Shown: piece by piece, positions 7,722-16,858 of the stretch | Numbering within the stretch: position 1 is the stretch's first letter | How the letters are laid out: each line of letters begins with the position of its first letter | From: Oceanospirillaceae bacterium | GTDB lineage: Bacteria > Pseudomonadota > Gammaproteobacteria > Pseudomonadales > Balneatricaceae | DNA length: 64,000 bases | Direction of reading: 5' to 3' | NCBI GenBank assembly: GCA_029938085.1 | Contig: JAPYOS010000002.1 | Span: 248,001-312,000 of the forward strand | The notes under the pieces: model-generated | Seen by the model: the letters and a program-made list of their open reading frames with translations, nothing else | What the model was told of the DNA's origin: nothing | The model's database searches: none | Program-made: the position numbers and the translations under genes

Positions 7722-8820
7722 TTACAAACCGGCTTTAAGGCTGGCCACAATAAACTGATCTAAATCACCGTCTAACACCTTATCACAACCGCCGGTTTGA
7801 ACGTTGGTGCGTAGGTCTTTAATGCGCTGGTCATCCAACACATAGGAACGGATTTGGCTGCCCCAACCAATATCGGACTTAGTGTCTTCTAGGGCTTGGG
7901 AGGCGTCTTGGCGTTTTTGCATCTCTTGTTCGTACAGTTTGGCACGCAACTGCTTCATGGCAGAGTCGCGGTTTTGGTGTTGCGAACGCTGGTTCTGACA
8001 CTGTACTACAATGCCCGAAGGTCCGTGGGTTAAACGTACGGCAGAGTCGGTTTTGTTAACGTGCTGACCACCGGCACCACTGGCGCGGTAGGTATCGACT
8101 CGCACGTCTGATGGATTAATTTCGATATCAATATTGTCATCAATTTCTGGCGATACAAACACCGATGCAAAAGAGGTATGGCGGCGACTACTTGAGTCAA
8201 ACGGCGATTTACGCACTAAACGGTGTACGCCCGTTTCCGTACGCAACCAACCAAAGGCATAATCACCTTCAAAACGAATGGTGGCACTTTTAATGCCTGC
8301 AACGTCACCGTCACTGACTTCCATCAATTCAACTTTAAAACCTTTTTGCTCGCCCCAGCGTAAGTACATACGCAAAATCATGCTGGCCCAATCTTGGGCT
8401 TCGGTGCCACCGGAGCCGGATTGAATATCCAAAAAGGCAGCATTGGCGTCCATTTCACCAGAGAACATACGTCTAAATTCAAGTTTTTCTAAACTCGCTG
8501 TTAACGCATCTAGCTCGGGCTGTACTTCGTTGAGGGTGTCTTCGTCGTTTTCTTCTACCGCAAGGTCGAGCAAATCGCGGGCATCCACAAGTCCCGTGTC
8601 CATGATATCAATGGTATTCACCACGCCCTCTAGCAGGGAGCGTTCTTTACCTAAAGCTTGAGCTCGTTCGGCGTCATTCCAGACATCCGGCTGCTCTAGT
8701 TCACGCTCTACTTCAACTAAACGTTCTTGTTTGCCATCATAGTCAAAGATACCCCCTAAGCACATTAGTGCGCTCGGCAAGGTCTTTCATGGAAAGGATG
8801 TAAGGGTTGATTTCGAACAT
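7722..8820 (-). CDS. prfB: Peptide chain release factor 2, with programmed +1 frameshift
   Basis: Terminates translation at UGA and UAA. Two frames are needed: codons 1-25 run from ATG at 8820 ([10 protein letters not shown]...RGYL) to an in-frame TGA at 8745-8743, and reading continues one base further on as DYDGKQERL. Skipping T8745 gives 365 residues, the same as E. coli RF2. The SPF recognition tripeptide is present in [11 protein letters not shown] and the peptidyl-hydrolysis motif GGQ in [12 protein letters not shown]. It is upstream of lysS. A naive call starting at 8780 would lose the true N-terminus. Confidence 0.97.
8742..8757 (-). promoter_or_regulatory. RF2 programmed frameshift site
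   Basis: On the minus strand the sequence reads AGG GGG TAT CTT TGA C. The AGGGGG acts as an internal Shine-Dalgarno, CTT is the slippery codon, and TGA C is a poor stop context. It is identical to the E. coli prfB core site. Low RF2 slows reading of TGA and favours the +1 slip, so the factor controls its own level. Confidence 0.95.
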
Positions 8821-8967
8821 GTTTCGATACCGCAAATTAGTGCGCAAAAATAGTGGCCGAATTATACCTGAAAGCGAGTATTTGTGGGTAGTTTTTCAGC
8901 TTCCCAAGCTTGCATTTAGCAGCAACTAACTTAAGATATCTTTATCGCCCATTTGAGTAGACTAGCC

Positions 8968-9663
8968 ATGCCAAAACCTTTCGCTCAACTGAGTCAAAAC
9001 ACCGGCACACCTCTGCCTGAGTGGACAGCGTGCCCACAGCCACAAAAAACAATATTACAGGGTCAGTATTGTCGTCTTGAGCCGCTGACTGCAGCACAAC
9101 ACGGCGCCGACCTTTGGCACGCATTTAATACCGACACGGACCACCGTATTTGGACTTACCTACCCTATGGACCGTTCGATAATCAAAGTCAGCTAGAGGA
9201 CTGGATCAATGCCACCTGTGTAGGTGAGGACCCGTTGTTTTACGCTATTATTGACCTCAACACTGGCAAAGCCCTAGGTGTAGCCAGTTACCTGCGTATT
9301 CAGCCCGCAGTAGGGGTGATTGAAGTCGGTCATATTAACTTCTCGCCGGCCTTGCAACAGACCACAAGCGCTACCGAAGCCATGTACCTGATGATGAAAA
9401 ACGCCTTTGACTTGGGTTACCGTCGATATGAATGGAAATGTGACAACCTAAACTTAGGCTCCAAAGCCGCGGCAAAACGTTTAGGCTTTAGTTACGACGG
9501 TTTATTTAAACAAGCCACTATCTACAAAGGCCGTAACCGCGATACGGCCTGGTTTTCAATGTTAGATAGTGACTGGCCAAGCCTACGAGCTGGTTATGAA
9601 CGATGGCTGGCAGTGGATAATTTTGACGCTCAAGGAAACCAGCACACGGCCCTGCACCATTAA
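8968..9663 (+). CDS. GNAT-family N-acetyltransferase
   Basis: A predicted acetyl-CoA-dependent N-acetyltransferase of the RimJ/RimL-like type; the substrate is unknown. Residues from about 35 to 205 cover the fold: YCRLEPLTAAQHGADLW at the start, GVASYLRIQPAVGVIEVGHINFS as the central strands, and CDNLNLGSKAAAKRLGFSYDGLFKQ as the acetyl-CoA-binding and C-terminal part. The ATG at 8968 is preferred over an in-frame TTG at 8953. It stands alone between divergent prfB and convergent CoA-binding gene. Confidence 0.85.
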   Translation: MPKPFAQLSQNTGTPLPEWTACPQPQKTILQGQYCRLEPLTAAQHGADLWHAFNTDTDHRIWTYLPYGPFDNQSQLEDWINATCVGEDPLFYAIIDLNTGKALGVASYLRIQPAVGVIEVGHINFSPALQQTTSATEAMYLMMKNAFDLGYRRYEWKCDNLNLGSKAAAKRLGFSYDGLFKQATIYKGRNRDTAWFSMLDSDWPSLRAGYERWLAVDNFDAQGNQHTALHH

Positions 9664-9701
9664 TACAAACATCTCAAACCAACCTACTAACTTAGGGTAA
9701 T

Positions 9702-10115
9702 TCAACCTAATCGAGGAAACTCAATCTTAGGACAGCGGTCCATCACCACAGTGATGCCAGCAGCGCGGGCCTTGGCGGCCGCATCGGCATGATAAATATC
9801 GAGCTGCATCCACATCACTAGGGCGCCTTTAGCAATCACTTCATCGGCTAACGCAGGCATAGCTTCGCTAGAGCGAAAACAGTCCACCATATCTATATCA
9901 AAAGGAATTGACGCAAGGCTTGGGTAGCAGGTTAAACCCAGTATGGTTTGATGCTGCGGGTGAACCGGTATGATTTGATAGCCTTGTTGCTGTAAGTACA
10001 AGGCCACCTGATGGCTGGCGCGGTGCGACTTGGGGGACAAACCCACCACGGCGATGGTTTTTACATGGTCACGTATGTACTTGATATCGTCACTAGCCAA
10101 ACCATCAATCGCCAT
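9702..10115 (-). CDS. CoA-binding domain protein (YccU-like)
   Basis: 137 residues forming a single Rossmann-type CoA-binding domain. KTIAVVGLSPKSHRASHQVA near residues 19-38 is the nucleotide-binding loop, followed by YQIIPVHP and ALVMWMQLDI. In this family the domain resembles the succinyl-CoA synthetase alpha N-terminus, but the cellular role is unknown. It lies 3 bases after queD, so it is probably co-transcribed with the que genes. Confidence 0.85.
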   Translation of the reverse strand: MAIDGLASDDIKYIRDHVKTIAVVGLSPKSHRASHQVALYLQQQGYQIIPVHPQHQTILGLTCYPSLASIPFDIDMVDCFRSSEAMPALADEVIAKGALVMWMQLDIYHADAAAKARAAGITVVMDRCPKIEFPRLG

Positions 10116-10118
10116 GGT

Positions 10119-10475
10119 TTAAGGACCTACATACACACAACCCGAGGTGCAGGTTTCTTTGAGTTCAAGGCGTGCAAGCTGCGGTAAAACCGGCTTGAGT
10201 TGCTGCCAAATCCATTGCACCATGACTTCGCTGGTGGGGTTTTCTAAACCATCAATGTCGTTCAAATAGTTATGATCTAACTGTTCGTAAATGGGCTTAA
10301 ATACCTGCTTAATGTCGCCAAAATCCATAATCCAACCGGTAGTTTCGCCCACCGGGCCAGACACCACAATACGTAACGCAAAGGTATGGCCGTGTAAACG
10401 CCCACACTTGTGGCCTGCGGGTACGTTAGGCAAAAAGTGGGCTGAGTCGAAGCTGAAGTCTTTGTAGATTTCCAT
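10119..10475 (-). CDS. queD: 6-carboxytetrahydropterin synthase QueD
   Basis: Converts 7,8-dihydroneopterin triphosphate to 6-carboxytetrahydropterin, the second step of queuosine/7-deazaguanine synthesis. The 118 residues begin [13 protein letters not shown]. The first zinc His lies in FDSAHFLP, and the catalytic Cys with the His pair in CGRLHGH. The C-terminal ELKETCTSG provides the pterin-binding Glu. The ATG at 10475 shares its A with the last base of the queE stop, a coupling that decides this start over the longer open frame. Confidence 0.95.
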   Translation of the reverse strand: MEIYKDFSFDSAHFLPNVPAGHKCGRLHGHTFALRIVVSGPVGETTGWIMDFGDIKQVFKPIYEQLDHNYLNDIDGLENPTSEVMVQWIWQQLKPVLPQLARLELKETCTSGCVYVGP

Positions 10476-11122
10476 TAGCGGATACCTGTAATTTTGTGTG
10501 TTTGTAAACTTAAGCGCCACTGAGGGTGCTGCAAACAATAATCAATGGTTTGTTGTACATAGCTGTCATCGTCACTCGATGTCGCTATATAGGATTTGTC
10601 TAAGGGCTGTAAATAGTGATGCTCAAAATCAAAATCAATAAACCGATCGGGCATGGCTTGGCGCTGGGGGTAAACCAGCTTGAGCTCGTGGCCTGTGGTT
10701 TGGACTACTTCTGAAGTGCCTTTTGGGCTCACACAGATCCAATCGATACTGGCTGGCACCGGTAAAGTGCCATTGGTTTCGATGGCAATTTCAAAGCCTG
10801 CCTGGTGCAATTCCTGCACCAAGGCCTCGTCAACTTGCAGCATAGGTTCACCGCCGGTGAGCACCACTAACGGCTGGCCCGGCAAGCCCTCTGGCCAACA
10901 GTTAACAATAACTTGTACTAATTTTTGGGCGCTGTAACGGCCACCTAGGGTGCCGTCTACGCCGACAAAATCGGTGTCGCAAAAGTCACAAATGCTATGG
11001 CCGCGGCGCGCTTCGCTGCCGGTCCATAGGTTACAGCCAGCAAAGCGACAAAATACCGCCGGCCTTCCCGCTTGTCGGCCTTCGCCTTGCAAGGTGTAGA
11101 ATATTTCTTTAACAGAATACAT
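10475..11122 (-). CDS. queE: 7-carboxy-7-deazaguanine synthase QueE (radical SAM)
   Basis: Radical SAM enzyme that rearranges 6-carboxytetrahydropterin into 7-carboxy-7-deazaguanine. Its Cys set is C30, C45 and C48, with the long spacing typical of QueE (GCNLWTG, then CDFCDTDF). The glycine-rich SAM region is [11 protein letters not shown]. The 215 residues match the family. It starts 2 bases after queC and overlaps queD by one base. Confidence 0.95.
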   Translation of the reverse strand: MYSVKEIFYTLQGEGRQAGRPAVFCRFAGCNLWTGSEARRGHSICDFCDTDFVGVDGTLGGRYSAQKLVQVIVNCWPEGLPGQPLVVLTGGEPMLQVDEALVQELHQAGFEIAIETNGTLPVPASIDWICVSPKGTSEVVQTTGHELKLVYPQRQAMPDRFIDFDFEHHYLQPLDKSYIATSSDDDSYVQQTIDYCLQHPQWRLSLQTHKITGIR

Positions 11123-11124
11123 GA

Positions 11125-11796
11125 TTACGCATAACCTACCGGGTCGGTTAGTCCAGCTGCGGCAAACGCTTCCAAACGTTCAACACATGAGCCACATTCA
11201 CCACAGGCTTTTTCTAACCCTAAATAGCAAGTCCAAGTTTGGCCATAATCTAAGCCCATATCGAGGCCGGCTTGTAGGATTGCGAGTTTGCTTTGATGCA
11301 AGAAAGGGCTATTAATTTGTACGTCGTCGTAATTGGCAATAGCCGACACCACATTCATAGCATCAACAAATTCTGGTCGGCAATCTGGGTAGATATCGTG
11401 GTCACCCGAATGGGCGCCGTAAAACACTTGAGTAGTGCCTAAAGAAACCGCATAACCAATAGCGAGAGACAATAAAATCATGTTGCGATTAGGCACCACA
11501 GTCGACTTCATATTGTCTTCTTCATACTCGCCGGTAGGAATGTCTATATCGGTAGAGGTTAGCGAGGAACCCTGTAACAACTGATTAATGGCGGTGATAT
11601 CCACTAACTTATGAGACACACCCAAATCAGCACATACGGCAACGGCTACATCCAGCTCTTTACTATGGCGCTGGCCATAGTTAAACGACAGCGCATACAC
11701 CTCATAACCCTGCTTAATAGCAAGGTGTAACACGGTGTAGGAGTCCATTCCACCAGAATAAATAACGACTGCTTTTGGTTTCGCGTGTGGCTGCAT
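11125..11796 (-). CDS. queC: 7-cyano-7-deazaguanine (preQ0) synthase QueC
   Basis: ATP-dependent enzyme that turns 7-carboxy-7-deazaguanine into preQ0. The PP-loop is [13 protein letters not shown] near residues 11-23, and the zinc-binding Cys cluster is [15 protein letters not shown] near the C-terminus. The 223 residues match the family. It is the first gene of the queC-queE-queD operon. queF and folE are not in the window. Confidence 0.96.
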   Translation of the reverse strand: MQPHAKPKAVVIYSGGMDSYTVLHLAIKQGYEVYALSFNYGQRHSKELDVAVAVCADLGVSHKLVDITAINQLLQGSSLTSTDIDIPTGEYEEDNMKSTVVPNRNMILLSLAIGYAVSLGTTQVFYGAHSGDHDIYPDCRPEFVDAMNVVSAIANYDDVQINSPFLHQSKLAILQAGLDMGLDYGQTWTCYLGLEKACGECGSCVERLEAFAAAGLTDPVGYA

Positions 11797-11853
11797 TGGC
11801 GGCTTGTCTTGGGATGAAGAATTAGGCCGCGCAGTATATCTTATTTACGTTGT

Positions 11854-12699
11854 TTACGCACTTTCTGCGAGCGCAGGCTGCTCTAGTGCGTGTAATATTC
11901 CCTGCACCCACTGAGGCCGGTTTAAGGTGTACAAATGCACCCGATTCAAACCATGGTCATGCAACCGCTGAATCTGTTCGACCGCAATATCCACCGACAG
12001 TTGATACTGGCCATCGGCGTCCTGCAAATTTTCAAACTGGGCGACTATACTGCGCGGCACGCTGGCACCACAACGTGCAGAAAACCGCTGAATGGCTACG
12101 ATGTCATGAATGGGCATAACGCCTACCACTATCGGCACATCTATACCTTGACGCTGCATCTGGTCTGCAAAACGTAGCAGCTGATCGGTGTCGTAACAGT
12201 ACTGCGTCATAATTTGGCTGGCACCGGCCTCAACTTTACTCGCCAAATGCCTTAAATCAGCACTATTGCTTGTGGCTTGAGGGTGAGTTTCTGGGTAGCC
12301 TGCCACTGATATGATGCCGTCAAACCACTGCCTTAATCCAGCCACCAAATCGGTACCAAACTGGAATCCCTGGGGGTGCGGCACAAACTCGCCTTCGGGG
12401 CTGTCGCCGCGTAAGGCCACCAAGTGATTCACACCGGCCGCCACAAACTGTTGCGCAGCTGCGTTCACTGCCGCTTTAGTTGCGCCTACGGCAGTGATAT
12501 GAGCGGCTGCTTCCATGCCATTACGCTGTAATCGCTTAATGGCATTAAAGCTCTCGCTTTGACTAGATCCACCAGCGCCATAAGTCATGGAGCAAAACTC
12601 AGGCTGCCATACCTTCAACGCAGAAATACACGTGTCCAACGCCAAGGTTGTTGGATTAGATTTGGGTGGAAAATACTCAAAAGAATAGCGCGGGGTCAT
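11854..12699 (-). CDS. metF: 5,10-methylenetetrahydrofolate reductase MetF
   Basis: FAD enzyme that makes 5-methyltetrahydrofolate for methionine synthesis. The N-terminal FEYFPPKS and SMTYGAGGSS are the family hallmarks, and GVMPIHDI lies in the C-terminal half. I chose ATG at 12699 (281 residues), since the catalytic core begins at once after it; a TTG at 12747 in frame is less likely. It lies between queC and the cobalamin genes on the same strand. The link to cobalamin is functional: its product feeds the B12-dependent methionine synthase, if that enzyme is present. Confidence 0.95.
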   Translation of the reverse strand: MTPRYSFEYFPPKSNPTTLALDTCISALKVWQPEFCSMTYGAGGSSQSESFNAIKRLQRNGMEAAAHITAVGATKAAVNAAAQQFVAAGVNHLVALRGDSPEGEFVPHPQGFQFGTDLVAGLRQWFDGIISVAGYPETHPQATSNSADLRHLASKVEAGASQIMTQYCYDTDQLLRFADQMQRQGIDVPIVVGVMPIHDIVAIQRFSARCGASVPRSIVAQFENLQDADGQYQLSVDIAVEQIQRLHDHGLNRVHLYTLNRPQWVQGILHALEQPALAESA

Positions 12700-12815
12700 A
12701 AAACAACTCAATAGGTAATTGCAGCCGAGGTGGGTCGGCGTAAACAAACAGGCGAGTTGTTATTATGTCAGTATCGGCGAAGCTGCTGGGTGAAACCTTT
12801 TAGGCGGTCATGAAA

Positions 12816-13619
12816 CTAATTCAAGCAAAAGGTCACGGTTAGCAACAAGATCAGCTCCGCAACCTCAATGCTAGCACCGGCTGTGTCACCGGTCCAGCCG
12901 TCGATGCGCTGTAACATTAACCGCCGCATTAGCCAGTAACCCACAACCAACGCGGTGAGAAGAGCCACAAAAACCAGCCCTAAAAGGTATGCAGTCAACA
13001 GCCCTAAAGCCAACAATTGTAACCAAACCCACAGACTTTGAGCTTGGTTTTTTAGCTGCGTACCTAAACCTTGACCACGTACATAGGGTGTATGTACCAC
13101 CAGCACCATGGCCTGGCAGCGCGCCATGACAGGCACCCACAACAAAGCCATATAAATGAGGCCATCACTAGCGCCAGCGAGCAAACCTAACACTTCGGTT
13201 AACGCCAGCCATTTAACCAGTAAAACCAACACCAATACCACCACGGCGGCGGGGCCGCAGGTAGGGTCTTTCATTAAATCTAGGGTGCGCTGCTTGTCTC
13301 CAAAACCGCCCAACCAAGCATCGGCGCTGTCGGCCAAACCGTCCAAGTGCAGGGCACCGGTGAGCCAAACCCACAACACTAACACCAAACCCGCCTGTAA
13401 ACCGGCGCTCATACCTAAGCCGTAATGTTGTACTAACCAAGGCAACAAGACCAAGCAGCTGCCAATCACGCCGCCCACTAGTGGGTAATACAGCAAAGCC
13501 TTGCCTGCCACCTGCTCCGTTGGTGCTGTATTGGCAATGGTAAACACACGATACACGGGAATACGGGTCAGAAACTGAAACGCCAATATGAGGGCATGAT
13601 AGTGTTGCTTAAAAATCAT
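12816..13619 (-). CDS. cobS: Adenosylcobinamide-GDP ribazoletransferase CobS
   Basis: Membrane enzyme joining adenosylcobinamide-GDP and alpha-ribazole (phosphate), the last assembly step of cobalamin. The 267 residues are largely hydrophobic, with at least five membrane helices. The conserved acidic motif is HLDGLADSADAWLGG near residues 90-104, and FLTRIPV lies near the N-terminus. The start overlaps the cobC end by 4 bases (ATGA). Confidence 0.94.
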   Translation of the reverse strand: MIFKQHYHALILAFQFLTRIPVYRVFTIANTAPTEQVAGKALLYYPLVGGVIGSCLVLLPWLVQHYGLGMSAGLQAGLVLVLWVWLTGALHLDGLADSADAWLGGFGDKQRTLDLMKDPTCGPAAVVVLVLVLLVKWLALTEVLGLLAGASDGLIYMALLWVPVMARCQAMVLVVHTPYVRGQGLGTQLKNQAQSLWVWLQLLALGLLTAYLLGLVFVALLTALVVGYWLMRRLMLQRIDGWTGDTAGASIEVAELILLLTVTFCLN

Positions 13620-14233
13620 ACAAAATCCTGTTTGGCGGAAAAGTCGACACTAATGTGATAATCCGGCTGGCCAGCATCGTCTTCAAAACTAGCCACGTTC
13701 AAACACACCACGCCGCCGTAGGGCACATCAATATTAAATAAGGCTTGAGGCTGCATTTGTAACAGGTCACTTAACATGGCGCGGATCACGCCGCCATGAG
13801 TCACCAACAACACATGCTTTTTATCTTGCTTTAGGGCCAACTGAACCTGCTCGTGTAAACAGGTCATAGCCCGCTTTTGCACTACAGCCACAGATTCACC
13901 ATTAGGCGCAGCGGCCACCATGGGGTCATGCCAAAACGCCTTCACTTGTTCGGTATGAGCTAACCACACCTCACTACGCAACTGACCATCCCAATCGCCA
14001 AAGGACATCTCTTGCAAACGAGCGTCGAGCAGCTCTGGCTGCGCATGCAAGGCGGCAAAGGCGGCACAACGCTGCAAGTTGGAGCTAACTAAATAGTCCA
14101 CTGGCAGCGCGAAACCAGCATTGGCTTGCTGCATTTGTAACAAACCTTCAGCCGTTAACGCCACATCGGTATGACCACGGTAAATATCACCGCCTTGGGT
14201 CATACCGTGGCGCAACAGGCTGACGCGCATCAC
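13616..14233 (-). CDS. cobC: Alpha-ribazole phosphatase CobC (histidine phosphatase family)
   Basis: Removes phosphate from alpha-ribazole-5'-phosphate or the cobalamin phosphate. The catalytic phospho-His motif is LLRHGMTQ at residues 6-13, and the second catalytic His is in VTHGGVIRAM near residues 142-151. The 205 residues match the family. It directly follows cobT with no gap and overlaps cobS by 4 bases. The family is broad, so the assignment rests partly on position. Confidence 0.88.
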   Translation of the reverse strand: MMRVSLLRHGMTQGGDIYRGHTDVALTAEGLLQMQQANAGFALPVDYLVSSNLQRCAAFAALHAQPELLDARLQEMSFGDWDGQLRSEVWLAHTEQVKAFWHDPMVAAAPNGESVAVVQKRAMTCLHEQVQLALKQDKKHVLLVTHGGVIRAMLSDLLQMQPQALFNIDVPYGGVVCLNVASFEDDAGQPDYHISVDFSAKQDFV

Positions 14234-15289
14234 CTATGCCGACTTCTCAGACACGGCAGCTTCAGCAAAGGTGGCCATTTCGTTATGGGTGACACAAGCA
14301 CTCTTGAGAATAGACAAAGCCACACCCGCGCCACTGCCCTCACCTAAACGCATACCTAGATCAAGAATAGTGTCGGCGCCGATAGACGCCATCATGGTTT
14401 GATGACCAGGCTCTGCCGAAGCGTGAGCAAAAAACATCCACTGGGTGATTTCCGGCTGAATCTTTGCAGCCATGATAGCCGCCGATGTGGTAATAAAACC
14501 GTCTACCAAAATGGTTATGCCTAATTGTGCGGCCCGAATGTAAGCGCCCACTAACGCGGCAATTTCTAAGCCGCCAACGTGACGAAGCGCCTCAACGGGC
14601 GAGCTCATCTGCCCACTATGAGTAGCCAAAGCCGCCTCAATCACTTTACCTTTGTGAGACACGCCATCAGCATCTAAACCCGTACCGGGGCCCACCAAAC
14701 TTGCAACACTTTGGCCTGTGGCCCACGCGGCTAACGCCGTGGCCGCAGAGGTGTTGGCAATACCCATGTCGCCACCAATAAAAATAGTCGTTCTGTTAGC
14801 TGCTGCACGGTCTACCGACGCCTTGCCCGCTGCCAGCGCTTGGCCTAATTGTTCTAGGGTCATAGCGGCTTGTTGGGCAAAGTTAGCAGTACCCGCCATG
14901 ATGGTGCTATCGACCACATGAGCCATGGCTGGTAGGTCGACTACAGTGCCTAAGTTAACTACTTCAAATTGAGCATTGTTTTGCCGTGCCAAGGCACAAA
15001 TAGCAGCACCACCACGGGAGAAGTTTTTTACCATTTCTCCAGTAACCACTTGCGGAAACGCAGACACACCTTCTTCTGCAATACCATGGTCACCGGCAAA
15101 TACCACCACTTGGGCATTATCTACACTTGGAGTACTCGTGCCCTGCATGGCACATAAACGCACGGCCATGGCCTCTAAAGCACCTAACGAGCCCGGTGGT
15201 TTAGTGAGCTGACCTTGGCGATCCAAACCTTCTATTTGGCTGGTTTGATTGAGTGGTGAAAGCGGTTGATTGATCCAGTCGAAATTCAT
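14234..15289 (-). CDS. cobT: Nicotinate-nucleotide:dimethylbenzimidazole phosphoribosyltransferase CobT
   Basis: Activates the lower ligand dimethylbenzimidazole to alpha-ribazole-5'-phosphate. The 351 residues contain LTKPPGSLGALEAMA near 28-42, the glycine-rich GGDMGIANTSAATAL, and the C-terminal LGEGSGAGVAL with its catalytic Glu. It lies 13 bases after cobU in the cobU-cobT-cobC-cobS operon. Confidence 0.96.
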   Translation of the reverse strand: MNFDWINQPLSPLNQTSQIEGLDRQGQLTKPPGSLGALEAMAVRLCAMQGTSTPSVDNAQVVVFAGDHGIAEEGVSAFPQVVTGEMVKNFSRGGAAICALARQNNAQFEVVNLGTVVDLPAMAHVVDSTIMAGTANFAQQAAMTLEQLGQALAAGKASVDRAAANRTTIFIGGDMGIANTSAATALAAWATGQSVASLVGPGTGLDADGVSHKGKVIEAALATHSGQMSSPVEALRHVGGLEIAALVGAYIRAAQLGITILVDGFITTSAAIMAAKIQPEITQWMFFAHASAEPGHQTMMASIGADTILDLGMRLGEGSGAGVALSILKSACVTHNEMATFAEAAVSEKSA

Positions 15290-15302
15290 AATTTTGATTA
15301 CT

Positions 15303-15845
15303 TTAGGTTTTAGTAGATTGTTTTAAGGGTAATGGTAACCCCGCCACAACAAGTGTGACCTCATCGCATACCTGCGCTAGGAGCTGATTCATCAGCCCCG
15401 AATAGTCCTGAAATTGGCGGCTCAATTCACCCATGGGCACAATCCCCGAGCCCACTTCGTTGCTCACCAAAATTAGTTGGTGTTGCGTATTAGCCACCTG
15501 CTGCACTAATTCATCTAATACAATATCCACGCCACCTGCTGCCGAGCATAGGTGATTGCTGAGCCATAAGGTTAAGCAATCCACCAATACGCAACACGGT
15601 GTCTCGTCAAGTGATGCTAAGGTTTGGCTCAGCGCCAAGGGCTGCTCTACTAAGCGCCATTGCGCGGGTCGGCGCTGGCGGTGTAACGCTATACGTTGCT
15701 GCATGCTACCGGCGGCATCACCATCTTGTACTTCAGCCGTAGCCACATACACTACATCAAGCCCAGAAGCCTTAGCGGCTTGCTCAGCAAGGGTACTTTT
15801 ACCTGATCGTGCGCCGCCTAGAAACAGCTGTCGATGGGGAGTCAT
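15303..15845 (-). CDS. cobU: Adenosylcobinamide kinase / guanylyltransferase CobU
   Basis: Phosphorylates adenosylcobinamide and then adds GMP. The P-loop is FLGGARSGKSTLAEQ at residues 8-22 and the VSNEVGSGIVPMG motif is in the C-terminal half. The 180 residues match the family. It is the first gene of the minus-strand operon and divergent from cobO. No B12-riboswitch core was recognised in the 169 bases between them. Confidence 0.95.
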   Translation of the reverse strand: MTPHRQLFLGGARSGKSTLAEQAAKASGLDVVYVATAEVQDGDAAGSMQQRIALHRQRRPAQWRLVEQPLALSQTLASLDETPCCVLVDCLTLWLSNHLCSAAGGVDIVLDELVQQVANTQHQLILVSNEVGSGIVPMGELSRQFQDYSGLMNQLLAQVCDEVTLVVAGLPLPLKQSTKT

Positions 15846-16014
15846 ACTAAGGTATCCAAAGCGGTGAACTAAGCCTTATAAATCGTTGGGGACACAGTTT
15901 ACGTTGATCCTTTAAGCATGGATACTTAAAAGCGACCTGCATGGACTATACCACTTGTTTGACTCTTGTTCACTGGCTCGCCAATGGGTAGACTGCCGCA
16001 AACACTAAGGAAAC

Positions 16015-16626
16015 ATGACCGTGAAAAAGCCCGCCAGCCCAGCCAAGCACCAACAACGCATGAGTAAAGTAAAACAACAAATAGACAAACAAATTGCTAA
16101 CGCCGACAAAGAGCAAGGCGTGGCCGTATTACTTACCGGTAACGGCAAAGGAAAAAGCAGTTCAGCATTTGGTATGCTAGCCCGCAGCCTTGGTTATGGC
16201 CATAACTGTGGTGTAGTGCAGTTTATCAAAGGCGACTGGGAATGTGGCGAAGAACTATTTTTTAGCCAGCACCCCTTGGTGTCCTACCATGCAATGGGGG
16301 CAGGTTTCACCTGGGAAACCCAAAACCAAGCCGCCGACCAAGCAGCAGCCGAAAACGCGTGGGCACTGGCGGCTCGGTTACTGGCCGACCCCAAGATTGA
16401 TTTTTTGATCCTTGATGAACTGACCTACATGTTTAGCCATGGCTGGCTGCAATTGGAGCAAGTGACACAGGCGATTAAACAGCGCCCAGCGCATATGAAT
16501 TTAGTCATCACTGGGCGCGGGGCTACCGAACCCCTCATGGCCGTATGCGATACGGTAAGCGAAGTCAAAGATATCAAGCATGCGTTTAGAGACGGTATCA
16601 AAGCGCAGCGTGGCATAGAATTTTAG
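16015..16626 (+). CDS. cobO: Cob(I)alamin adenosyltransferase CobO/BtuR
   Basis: Transfers the adenosyl group of ATP to reduced corrinoids. The N-terminal 35 residues are basic and Lys/Gln-rich, then comes the CobA/CobO-type P-loop TGNGKGKSSSAFGM at about 42-55. FLILDELTYM near 137-146 and VITGRGA near 162-168 are family motifs. The ATG follows AAGGAA at good spacing. It is divergent from cobU, and together these genes complete a corrinoid salvage route without ring synthesis in this window. Confidence 0.94.
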   Translation: MTVKKPASPAKHQQRMSKVKQQIDKQIANADKEQGVAVLLTGNGKGKSSSAFGMLARSLGYGHNCGVVQFIKGDWECGEELFFSQHPLVSYHAMGAGFTWETQNQAADQAAAENAWALAARLLADPKIDFLILDELTYMFSHGWLQLEQVTQAIKQRPAHMNLVITGRGATEPLMAVCDTVSEVKDIKHAFRDGIKAQRGIEF

Positions 16627-16707
16627 TCTACGCTTGTTACGGTATGGGCCCGGTGCTTGATGAAGGGCCGTGGGTTTCGGCGATGGCTGGACCAGTGATT
16701 AGTTTGT

Positions 16708-16737
16708 AAAAAAAATGGCCTGAGTTGCCTCAGGCCA
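16708..16737 (-). terminator. Intrinsic terminator pointing toward cobO
   Basis: A perfect 9-bp stem (TGGCCTGAG / CTCAGGCCA, loop TTGC at 16725-16728) is flanked by eight A on the low-coordinate side only. On the minus strand this reads as a hairpin followed by T8, a strong intrinsic terminator. Both neighbours, cobO and fldB, are on the plus strand, and on the plus strand the hairpin has no T-run. It therefore ends antisense transcription or an unrecognised small RNA. Confidence 0.7.
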
Positions 16738-16858
16738 TAAAATCGCCACTAATGCTGTGGAAAGCCACCCCACTTTACCCATAGCTATTCAAGCTGCCAA
16801 GTAAATGTATTAAAATTCAGAATTATTCCTAAGCTTTTATTGCGACGAGACACCCACC

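Noticed and set aside
8781-8820. prfB beginning at 8780 as a single open frame
   Set aside because: The real N-terminus (MFEINPYIL...) is in the other frame and is joined through the programmed frameshift at TGA 8745-8743.
15846-16014. Cobalamin riboswitch between cobU and cobO
   Set aside because: No B12-box or recognisable core was found by eye; only a covariance search could exclude it fully.
16708-16737. Terminator of cobO
   Set aside because: The T-run is on the wrong side: on the plus strand the hairpin is followed by ATAAAATCG, so it does not end cobO transcription by the usual mechanism.
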